A stretch of 64,000 bases of DNA from Carallia brachiata (lineage: Eukaryota; Streptophyta; Magnoliopsida; Malpighiales; Rhizophoraceae): positions 21,324 to 85,323 of the forward strand of contig JADCRB010000061.1 in NCBI GenBank assembly GCA_021464245.1, read 5' to 3'. This document shows positions 48,526-58,457 of this stretch, piece by piece; position 1 is the stretch's first letter; each line of letters opens with the position of its first letter. The notes beneath the pieces are model-generated. The model was not told where the DNA came from. It did no database searches and saw nothing but the letters and a program-made list of their open reading frames with translations. Position numbers and translations under genes: made by a program.

Positions 48526-49373
48526 ATGGCTTTCAAGTTGGTTTTGACCGTTCTTGTTTGCGTGGCGATCGCTGCACCAATGACCCTGAAAGCAGACGTC
48601 AATTGCAACCAAGTGACGTTGACCTTAGCTCCATGCCTTGGATTCTTAAGAGATGGTGGCAAACCCTCAGATGATTGCTGCACCGCTGTAAGGACTGTCA
48701 ACAACACCGCTAACTCCGCCGTTTCCCGGCAGCAGACTTGCGAGTGCCTGAAAACTGATGTCAAGACCATCCCAGGAATCAAGCCTGAGAATGCAGCTGC
48801 CCTTCCTGGTGACTGCAATGTTAAGCTTTCATTCAATATCAGTGCCACCACTGATTGCACCAAGTACGTACATCTCATCTATTCATAGTTTTTGTTTTAA
48901 AAAAAAAAAAATTCCATTAAGTTTTTTTTTTCCTGATAAAAATGTGGATTATATAAATTGGTAATAAAGCAGCGAGATGTTTTGAACCCGAAAAAAAAAA
49001 AAAAGACCCAGGATATGCAAAATAAGTTCTCAGAAAAATATGTAAATATAAAATAAGCAAAATTTGAGAGAAAAATAAGTGGTAGGTTGAGATATACAAA
49101 CAAGTACATAATTTGGTCGATTTTTCTAATTTGAGTACAACACGTACAGAAGAAATATATTTTTCAAAATTGAATTGAAGGATCCAAAATATCTTTTTCT
49201 TTAAAAAAAAAAATTGTAAAGAATAACTTGTTTCTTTTCTCGTTCTTAAAAAACTTGTTTGTTATTATAAAACTTTTAATATATAGTTTCATTTATTCAT
49301 TAAATAAAACTGAGACATTGGGATCTGATTCTGAATAAAAAGCTTTTTTCTATTGGGTTGCAGGGTCAAATGA
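48526..49373 (+). CDS. Non-specific lipid transfer protein, type 1 (copy 1)
   Basis: Exons 48526-48863 and 49364-49373 give 115 residues. The GT-AG intron sits three codons from the end, its usual place in type-1 LTP genes; the last codons are K-V-K. A signal peptide (about residues 1-23, MAFKLVLTVLVCVAIAA) directs secretion. The mature part has the eight-cysteine motif at 27, 37, 51, 52, 72, 74, 97 and 111, spaced C-X9-C-X13-CC-X19-C-X-C-X22-C-X13-C. This forms four disulfides around a lipid cavity. Such proteins move lipids to the cuticle and join in defence. The TTG nine bases upstream is not needed as a start. No lesion seen. The second gene at 56924 is its close paralogue. Confidence 0.95.
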
Positions 49374-49781
49374 AGGCGTTTCTGTTTGGAGAAATCCTTA
49401 TCAGCAGCGATCGAGAAATATCATATTTGTGCATGTTCGTCTTTCGGTTGGCGATGGCTATACAGTCGCTACCTCCGCTCAAGCACATCTGCTTGATTTC
49501 TTGGCAGCGTCTTAATTAATAAAGCCTTGTTGATGATTTGTCTTATTTTCTGTATTATATATGTGTGTCATCATTAATAAATTTTGTTTCTTTCCGATGA
49601 ATAAAAATAAATAAATAATTATATAAAGAATAAATATTTATCGCGAGGATCTATGGCTTTCTTGTTATGATATTCTAGACATATGTCTGTTTTTCTGCTA
49701 CAATTTTGTTTGTTTCTCTTTAATTTCCCAAATGGTTGGTAGGACACGAGAAGTTATGACTCGACAAACCAATGAAGCTCC
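49374..49781. other. 3' flank of lipid transfer gene 1
   Basis: Transcription probably ends near the AATAAAG at 49517 or the AATAAA at 49576. No other gene. Confidence 0.5.
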
Positions 49782-49790
49782 ATCAAATAC

Positions 49791-50508
49791 GGGATAAGCA
49801 TCAAAACAGTCCTAAAACTTTACAAATGTTTTCAATTAAGTCTTATATCTTTTAACATTTTCAAATCAGTCCTATATCTTTGAAATTCCTTTCAATTAAG
49901 TACATATTTGGACGGAATTATGGTCAAACACATTTACTAGCCAATTTGATTAACGGAAATATGGTTTAGCAAGCCTATGATGGCAGAGAAAAAATATTAG
50001 TTGTTAAAGGTCTTTTCTGGTGCTTTTGGTATTTTTGGATAGAGTTTTCTTTAGAACGTGATTTGACAAGGAAATGGAAATAGAATTTCGTTTTTGATCA
50101 TTGTATTTTTGTGATTGAAAAACAATCACAATTTTAGTTTGGGTCCTGATCTCTCTTGTTAATCATTATTATAGAGATGCTGAATCTTGTAGGAACAAAA
50201 AACTCACAAAACTGAAATCTTGAGGTGGCTGAAGGAGCAAATTAGGAGGTTTGGTAATTGGTTTTTTTGGGCCAACCTTAATGATCAAAAGTATATTGGG
50301 GGATTTTTGTTTTTTTCACGTATTGGTGTTTTTTTATTTTTTAGACCATATTTCCGTTGGCTAGAAAAGCTACTTAACGTATTTGTGTGAAATGTGTACT
50401 TAATTGGAATAAATTTGAAAGGTATAGGACTAATTTGAAATGACTAAAAGATATAAGACTGAATTAAAAAAGTGTATAAAGTTTTAGGACTCTTTTAATG
50501 GTTATCCC
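49791..50508. mobile_element. Mutator-like fold-back element, 718 bp
   Basis: The termini are inverted repeats over at least 110 bp: GGGATAAGCATCAAAACAGT at the left and, read inward from the right, GGGATAACCATTAAAAGAGT. Both continue with CCTAAAACTTTA. ATCAAATAC (9 bp) flanks it at 49782-49790 and 50510-50518, a length typical of Mutator insertions. It has no ORF, so it is non-autonomous. Confidence 0.75.
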
Positions 50509-50518
50509 TATCAAATAC

Positions 50519-51057
50519 TACATTTCGGGAAATTATAAGTTTTACTTGGTTTTCCGTTATCCATAAACCACACTTTGATTGCAGCCAATCAATCCCAAAT
50601 TGATACCACATTAGGATCCCCAGGTTTGCACCTCGAGGTCCCGTACCGAGTATATATTATTATTACTTTTTAATTTTTTTAAAAAATAATTTTTATTTAA
50701 CGTATGCTATTTAAATTTATATTTTAAATTATAAGATAATACTCATATAAATTTAATTTTTAATTTTTTAAAATAATAATAATAATAAAATATTTTGCCT
50801 TTTGATGTATTTAGTTCAGGGTCTGCAGTCAAGCCCTTGATACTATACATAAATCAACCAAAGAATCAAAAGCCCGTAACATTTCTTAATTTAATGAAAA
50901 ATTCTATTATGCCACTAACTTTGCAATCAAGAGATTGAGAGTTCGGCATGGTTCAAAATCCTGAAGATGTGTAACTTTTACGTTTGGATAAATTTTCTTT
51001 ATAATTTTACCCTAACTTTTGGAACAAGGTTTTAATCAATTTTCTCAATATTTTACT
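50519..51057. other. Intergenic between elements
   Basis: AT-rich, with a stretch at 50650-50790 of TTTAAATTTATATTTT type. No gene. Confidence 0.5.
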
Positions 51058-51290
51058 TTTTTTTTTTTTTGGGTGAGACTCTAGTATCCAAAAATATATT
51101 AAGTCTCGACTAATTCGGTTAGAACATATGTTGAACTTTTTATTGGAGACCGGCTCTCTGAACATCATTTTTTATATATATAGAACTCGAATTCGAGATT
51201 TTATTCAAATGAATCTGAACTCCTTAGCCGTCTTTTGGAATAAGGTGCCGTCATCCTACAGATGATTCCACTTAAGCCATCCTTCGGCCC
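51058..51290 (-). mobile_element. tRNA-derived SINE, reverse orientation
   Basis: Read on the minus strand it has TGGCTTAAGTGG as an A box near 51275. A GAATTCGAGTT segment near 51190 matches AATTCAAGTT at 23990. GGATACTAGAGTCTCACCC is followed by a 15-base A tail (plus-strand T run 51058-51072). The same body occurs in the plus orientation at about 23950-24140, showing a dispersed family. Confidence 0.55.
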
Positions 51291-51876
51291 TAGGTTAGCT
51301 GTGGGCTTGGCCTCCCTCCATCGGCTTCACGTGCAGTTTGCAGTCTCTCTAATTTGTTCTTACACTTTCTTCGTGGTCCTTTCTGTTAGCCCATTTTGAA
51401 TTAACCGAGGTGGCCTATCCTCGATAAGTTCGTGAAATATATTTAGTTAAAAGTATGAACAAGTCACATAACTCTTGCTTAAACTTAAGACTTATCTTAT
51501 CGGTTGTATTCTAATCAAAATTTAAAATGTTGGGTAAGGTATAGAAATATATTGTATATTGAAATCTAACAATTGATTTGGTAGCCAACCGCACTAAGAT
51601 CAGACGCTATTAGGATATGAAAGAAAATAAATAAAAGCAAGGATTAAAGCCAAAAAAAAAAAAAAACCATCGATTTGGGGTTCCTAAAGCCATTTTTTTC
51701 CAAGAATTTAACTAAAGTACAGGACCAGACATGGTAATTAGCTTCAGGACACGTTAGATTCGACCCGCGCTTGATACCATTGGGGTGGACTCTAGTACTG
51801 CCAACCTTTCAAACCTCAATCTAACCAGAAAATTGAACACTTTTATTTTCGTTCTTCCAAGAAAACTTACACTAGC
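51291..51876. other. Intergenic
   Basis: No gene seen. It includes a 15-base A run near 51652. Confidence 0.5.
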
Positions 51877-51887
51877 TAGTTTGACTT

Positions 51888-53683
51888 GGGATAAGCATAT
51901 TTTTAGTCCTATACGTTTACCCCTTTTTTACGCAACTCAATAACGTTAGAGCCGTTTTATGTAAGTCCTACACGTTAGTGAGTCATTTTAATCAAGTCCA
52001 GATTTGAACGGAGGGTTATTTGACCGTTAAAATCAGCGTTGACCTCAATTAAAATATTATAAAAAAATAAAAATACGTGATTTTAACGTATTAAAATGAA
52101 TAAAAAAATAAAAATACACTATTTTCAATAGATATACATAAATATAATTTTAAAAAAATTCAATAAATTTAAAAATAAAAAATAAAAAGTTAAAGAAATT
52201 TAGTTGAAAACCTAGTTACCGTTAAATACTGTTTTAACTACGTTAAAATATTATGAAAAATAGAAATACGTCATTTTAATGTATAAAGTGAAAAAAATAG
52301 AAATATGTCATTTTTCTAAAATACGTAAATAATTAGAAAAAAAAAAAATTTTAATAAACTTAAAAACAAAAGGAAAAAATTAAAGAAATTCAGATAAAGA
52401 CATGATTAACTGTTAATACTATCTTTGACTACATTAAAATATTATAAAAAAATAAAAATATATTATTTTAACTTATTAAAATGAATGAAGAAATAAAATA
52501 TGTCATTTTGATTAAATATACGTAAAAACAATTGTAAAAAATTAAAAAATTAAAATTTCAATAAATTTAAAAACAAAAAAAAATTTAAAAAAACCCAAAA
52601 GTAATAAAAGAAAATTATTAATTTTTTAGAAAATATTTTAAAAATTATTAAAAATTAAAAAAATTAAATAAAATATAAAAAAATTAATTTCTCTCATTTT
52701 TTCCTCCTTTCTCTCTCCTCCCTCCTCTCTTTCTCTCTCATCACCTCTCTCTGCTCTCTCCTCGCCTCTCTCTCCTCCATCTCTGTCTTCTCCCTCATCC
52801 CCCTCTTTTCCTTCCTCCCTTTCTCTCTCATTGTCATATAAGATCTAATTTTGTGTTCATATAATTCAACAATTTTTTTTTGTACAAAAATGTGAAAGCA
52901 GGCAGGAAGAGGACGATGACAAGGAAAGAGAAAGGGATGAAGGAAAAGAGAGGGGGAGGAGGGAGGAGAGAAAGACGAAGGGGAAAGAGGCGAGGAGAGA
53001 GAAAGAGAGGAGGGAGGAGAGAGAAAGGAATGGAGAAGAGAGAATGAATTTTTTTTATTTTATTTTTTTAATTGTTGATAATTTTTAAAATATTTTTAAA
53101 AATTAATATTTTGTATAAACCAAAATTTATAATTTTCTTTTCTATTTTTTTTAAAATTTAGTGAAATTTTTATTTTTTTTACAATTGTATTTATGATATT
53201 TAATCAAAATGACATATTTCTATTTTTTTTATTCACTTTAATAAGTTAAAAGACATATTTTATTTTTTTATTCACTTTAATACATTAAAATGACGTATTT
53301 TGATTTTTTCATAATATTTTCACGTAGTCAAAACAGTATTTAACAGTCAACCAGGTCTCCAACTAATTTTTTTTAATTTTTTCTTTTTGTTTTTAAATTT
53401 ATTGAAATTTTTTTATTTTTTATAATTATATTTACGTATATTTATTCAAAATAGCGTATTTTTATTTTTTATTCACTTTAATACGTTAAAATCAAGTATT
53501 TCTATTTTTTTATAATATTTTAATGCGGTCAATGTTGTATTTAACGGTCAACCAAACGTCCGTCCAAAATTGAACTCGATTAAAATGACTCATTAACGTG
53601 TAGGACTTAAATAAAACGGCTCTAACGTTATGGAGCTGCGTAAAAAAAGGACAAACGTATAGGACTAAAAATATGCTTATCCC
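51888..53683. mobile_element. Mutator-like near-palindromic fold-back element, 1.8 kb
   Basis: The left end GGGATAAGCATATTTTTAGT and the right end are inverted copies that stay paired through CCTATACGTTT, AACGTTAGAGCCGTTTTAT and GAGTCATTTTAATC. The similarity continues at lower level to the centre, where a CT-rich arm (52690-52830) faces a GA-rich arm (52905-53045). Internal units of about 180 bp (ACGTTAAAATATTAT, AATACGTCATTTT) repeat three times per arm. Flanks are TAGTTTGACTT (51877-51887) and TAGTTTGACCT (53684-53694), a 9-11-bp target duplication. It has no transposase. Confidence 0.8.
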
Positions 53684-53694
53684 TAGTTTGACCT

Positions 53695-56100
53695 CTAGTC
53701 CTCCACATTTTTTTTGGTTCATTGGAACTGGTACCCAACGGTAAGGAGAGGGAAAAGTGAGTAGTAAATCTGAAATTCGAATATCAAGTTTAAGAGTTGA
53801 AGACACACATCTACAAGTAATTAAGTTAAGTTTAGTGCTCTTGGTACAATATAGACTTATAACATACTCCCATATTTTTTTTTTATTCATTAAAACTGGT
53901 AACTCAGTGATAAAAAATGGAAAAATAAGGGCTAAATTTTCAAACCCTAAATTTGAGGATTGAAGACACACCTCCGCATACTTGAGGTTTGCCCCTACAG
54001 TTTCTTTTACATGGACTCGTTCTTCATTTATCGTTGGGCGTGTTTTATAATTCTAGCTTAATTGGGCTAGGTAAATCCTTTCATACTCCGAATTTCTTCT
54101 GCCCAACCGGTAATATAATTAAGTCTAATATGATGTGTTTAGTACATAAAAAATGAATTAGTATAAGTTGAATAGACTAATCTTATCATATTATACTATG
54201 GGAAGTCATGCATATGTAAATAACGTTAAAGTTAATCACACAATTTATTTTTTTTTATTTTTCTAAATTCTATTATTTAACAATTTATATTACTTTAATC
54301 TCACTTAAAAAATTTTACCCGCTATTTTTTATGCATATAGGACTACGATCCCATCAGAATGGGTTAGTTTTAATTCATCGATTTCTTTGAATAAGATTAT
54401 CCTATCGCATAAGTTACGACATATTCCAAAATATCATATACACAAGAGCATACAAGATTTCTTATCTTTGCTGACGCTAGCGCCACCCTCCTGGCTAATG
54501 GCTGCCACCGGCCACCACTGTCATCGCCTGGTCAACGGAATCACTACCGCTAGCTGCTGCCAGCAATTGTCGCTGGCCTCCGCAACTAGGCATCGCGAGA
54601 GAGGAAAGTTTTGTCCAGCAAATTTTTTGCAATAAGTATAAAAATATTATTGGTATCTAAATCTATTTCAACTATTCTATTTTAGATCATTCTTAAAGTA
54701 AGATTTTTACAGTTTAGTAATTTGTAAATTTTCTTTTTATAAGAACTAATAAATTTCTTTTTTTCCGAAATAATATATATATATTTTAATTATAATCTGA
54801 TCTCAACATATCTTTATAGATTTTGTCTTTTTTGAGCAATTGCCTTTTGCTTTTTTTTTAGCAATTGCCTTTTGTTACTTTATAACGACTTCAAAGAACA
54901 GCTGGCATAATAATTATCTTTTTTTTTTTTGAGTGAGGTATAATAATTATCTTTTTTTTTTCCATTAAATTTAAAACTGTTTAGTACAACGGCTACCTTT
55001 TTCGCTTTAAATTCTTAACTTACAACGGTTACTTCCGTATCCAACATAATTTTTATTATCATTGTAGTGTCCAACATAATCTTATCCTATTTAATACTGT
55101 TATTGGACATAAAGAAGGTCTGTTAAATTTAATAATATTTAGATAAAGAATTTATTTTTTGAAAATAGTTGAATGAAATACAATAAAGAAGAATTACATT
55201 AATCTCAATCACAAATTTAATAATTAATATACTTACCATAAATTTTTTTTTGCCGAAAAAAATTAATCTTATTGTATCCAGCATGCTCGCTGAACAAGGC
55301 AAACCCCAAGGTTAAAAAATTTTGAAATTTAACTTTTAAAGTAATTTTTTCTTTTAATGACTAACTTTTTTTCAATGTCAGTCCTAATTATTTAGCACAG
55401 CTATTGTTGGTATACTATTTTATCTGTGGCTCAGGCACTCAAAATCTTTGATTATTTCAGTCCAAAAATGCCAAGTAAGATAAGAACAACACTAATTAAT
55501 CTCCAATTACTTTAGTCCCCAAAATTTTATCTCGGATTACTTGTAATTGAGAAACGCATAAAAAGAAATGAGTCCTCATACATGGACTTAGAGAATGGAC
55601 AGAAAATATAGCCATAGAGGCGGGTTCCACTTCAGAAAATTATAATTTTTTAAAAAAATTGAATTTTCCGCTTAAAAACACGTTAGATTTGCACTAAAGA
55701 CAGTACAAATTGCAATAAATATAAACACATATTGTAATGAGAGAAAAATACTTTTTTAGCAGTTTCATTGCAAAATATTATTTCACTTTTGCTGCAAATT
55801 CATTTTCATTGTGAAAAAAATGTCTGTTTTGGCGGGAAAATTCAAAAAAAAATATATAATTTCCTGTGACACACCATGTCACGTTATCCATACCCACCCT
55901 ACGCCCCAAATTTTTTGTCTGTCTATGTTTCCGCAAAAGAAGTAAACACTAATTAAGGCATTAATTAATGTACATTCTTAGACGATTTGAAAGGTGTTGC
56001 GTGTTGGATAAAAAATTATTTTATATACATATATTTAACGCTGACAAACGACTGGTGTATTTGGGAACACAATTGCAAAATGGGAATCCTAGCGTGTCTG
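53695..56100. other. Intergenic with repeat debris
   Basis: An isolated GC-rich island at 54475-54605 holds part of an 82-codon ORF (54387-54635) with no recognised domain. Short direct repeats sit at 54836-54960 (AGCAATTGCCTTTTG twice, TATAATAATTATCTTTTT twice). A possible hairpin element lies near 55605-55870. No gene is supported. Confidence 0.45.
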
Positions 56101-56579
56101 AAGGCCGGTCCTCATGCTAACCCAAATAAAGAGGCACCAAAAGCAAGCATACATAGATTCTTCTGATCAGTGACTAGAACAAAAGATCAAAATTACCAAA
56201 TGTCGACGAAAGAGCCAACTAGACAAGCATAATTGTCCATTTGTGCAAAATTAAAACCCAAAACAGATCAGAAGTGATCATCTTGACTCTGTATTCTTTT
56301 GGTCTTCAACGGTAAAATCATGTTCAGTCTTATCAGTATTTGAATAGTGAGTCTTTCTTCATAAAAATTAGTTAAATGAGAACAAAACAGTTATAAAAAA
56401 TTAGTTTTGATCTATGAATAGAATAATTAAAATAAGCGGTATACATTTTTTATTATTAAAAAAATAAAAGTCATCTTCACTCTGTAACAAAATAACAAGC
56501 CACGACAAAAACCCCCCTGTTTTTCTCGGACACCTATACAAAGCCACCCGATGTTGCTGAAAATACCAAGATAAACATC

Positions 56580-56859
56580 TCAGTCAGTGGAATTCCCTCT
56601 CCTTCTGGCTTCCTGTTTAGACAATGGAATGGCGTCACCAAATCAAAGACCGTGTCTTTTTGAACCCATTAGACAACCAATCGTTGTAAGCCAACCGAGC
56701 GACCGACCAAACGAACCTTCTTTCTCCGATTCTATTATTTGTCTTAAAACTTTCCCTTTTCTCGTATATAAAGATCAGACCTTGTACCCTTTGAGACTCA
56801 ATTGGCATCCTGATCACTCTTAAGTCACAAAGCAAATTAAGTGCCTTAACTACACCTAT

Positions 56860-56893
<34 letters not shown>

Positions 56894-56923
56894 GGTTATA
56901 CATCTGTTTAATTTTTGAGCACA
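56580..56923 (+). promoter_or_regulatory. Promoter of lipid transfer protein gene 2
   Basis: It is homologous to the promoter of copy 1, with the perfect palindrome AAAGACCGTGTCTTT at 56645-56659 and the TATA box TATATAAA at 56765-56772. A (CA)n microsatellite (56866-56892) sits in the presumed 5' UTR between TATA box and start codon. It is absent from copy 1. Confidence 0.7.
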
Positions 56924-58457
56924 ATGGCTTCTTTCAAGTTGGTTTTGGCAGTTCTTGTTTGCGTGGCAATCGCTGCACTAATGACCCTGAAAGCAGATGT
57001 TGTTGGAAGAATAAAGGATATTTTAAAAGACTTGAATCTCATATGAAAAAAATAAGTCAAGCAGTACTTAATAAAAGAATATATAAAGAAACTTAAATCT
57101 CATATGAAAAAAAAATGTTATATACCACTTGTTTATAAAACCAATATGTGTCTTACATTTTCACAAAACAAAAGATTCATAAGAGGTCTTACGCAACTCA
57201 GTCTCGAGCCCCTGATAGGAGCGGACCATAGAACCTTACGCACCTGAACACAATATTTTTGAGACTATTCAGACTCTTCGATCAAATTAACTCAATATTT
57301 TTTAGACTATTGAGACTCTTCCATCAATTGGAAAACTAACTGTTGCAGCAGTTACAGTCATTCAACCATCATTATTCTGTCCATTATTCACCTTTATATT
57401 CATTATTCACTTTTATGAACCTTAAATGCTGAACCAGTATATTAGCAACTCATCTTTTTCAAAAAAGAACACTTTTTAAAAACTCTTCTTCCTGCACATT
57501 CTTCTTTACTACATTCTGTTAAGTTAATTAAGATTAGAGTTGTTTTTGTCACCTCACTGTTTGAAGTGCACATTAATCATTATTATTCTATCCATTATTC
57601 ACCTTTATATCCATTATTCATTTTTATAAACCTTAAATGCTGAACCAGTATATCAGCAACTCATCTTTCTCAAAAAAGAAGAACACTTTTTAGAAACTCT
57701 TCTTCCTGCACATTCTTTTTTGCTGCATTTTGTTAGGTTAATCAAGATTGAAGTTGTTTCTATCACCTCACTATTTGAAGTGCACATTAGTGGAAAGGTC
57801 TGTTGTAGCCTGAGAGGGTAGCTGCTGCTTTACACTATCTCAATTTGAGAACGGAAACAGAAACTATCCTTAAGGATAATACTTTACACGTCTCAGATAT
57901 TATTTTATATCTTTTATTATTTTTATTTACATCCATTTTCTGTTAATTTTACTTATTGTTCTTAGGTCAATTGCAACCAAGTGACGTTGACCTTAGCTCC
58001 ATGCCTTGGATTCTTAAGCAATGGTGGCAAAGCCTCAGATGAATGCTGCAACATGGTTAGGACTGTCAACAATACCGCTAACTCCGCCGTTTCCCGGCAG
58101 CAGACTTGCAATTGCTTGATAAATGATATCAAGACCATCCCAGCGATCAAACCTGAGAATGCCGCTGTTCTTCCTGGTGACTGTAATGTTAAGCTTTCAT
58201 ACAATATCAGCGCCACCACTGATTGCTCTAAGTACGTATATCTCTTCTATTTTTTATTTTTTTTTAAACATCAATTATCGTGTGATTGTAAATAAAGAAA
58301 TGCATTTTTTTATAGATAATGATTCTTATCATGAAAATTGTCTCCCAATGTTTACTGATTTTTTAGTTATTAACAATTGATTTAGAGATAGACTGTATTT
58401 TTGCAGTTATCAAACGCCAACTTTATTTTCTTTTCGTTGTGCTGCAGAGTTAAATGA
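56924..58457 (+). CDS. Non-specific lipid transfer protein, type 1 (copy 2, split by a 967-bp insert)
   Basis: Coding blocks 56924-56998, 57966-58231 and 58448-58457 join to 116 residues. Block one is the signal peptide (MASFKLVLAVLVCVAIAA...LKAD). Block two starts VNCNQVTLTLAPCLGFL and keeps all eight cysteines with the spacing of copy 1. Block three encodes the end of K-V-K-stop after the normal C-terminal intron. The first gap (56999-57965) is an insertion absent from copy 1. It begins GT and ends TTGTTCTTAG, exactly between Asp25 and Val26. If spliced, the protein is intact; if not, it ends within about 15 codons. Type-1 LTP genes normally lack an intron here. The gene could be functional through a gained intron or be a transposon-disrupted pseudogene. 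Confidence 0.8.
56999..57965. mobile_element. 967-bp insertion within lipid transfer gene 2
   Basis: The left edge reads GTTGTTGGAAGAATAAAGG, resembling the TGTTGGA start of many Copia LTRs. I see no matching CA end or target duplication. A 211-bp direct tandem duplication fills 57367-57790. A CCCCTGATAGG..GGACCATAGAACC stretch near 57210 looks transposon-like. It may be a solo LTR or fragment that has taken on intron borders. Confidence 0.6.
57367..57790. repeat. Tandem duplication, 211-bp period, two copies
   Basis: Copies start at 57367 and 57578. Shared blocks are TCCATTATTCACCTTTATAT, CCTTAAATGCTGAACCAGTA, TCTTCTTCCTGCACATTCTT and TTGAAGTGCACATTA. They differ by scattered substitutions and small indels, so the duplication is not recent. 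Confidence 0.85.

Noticed and set aside
48279..48878. 199-codon minus-strand ORF over lipid transfer gene 1
   Set aside because: Antisense shadow of a strongly supported gene; the related antisense ORF over copy 2 arises for the same reason.
52690..53045. CT-rich and GA-rich blocks as separate microsatellites
   Set aside because: They are the central arms of the inverted 1.8-kb element, not independent repeats.
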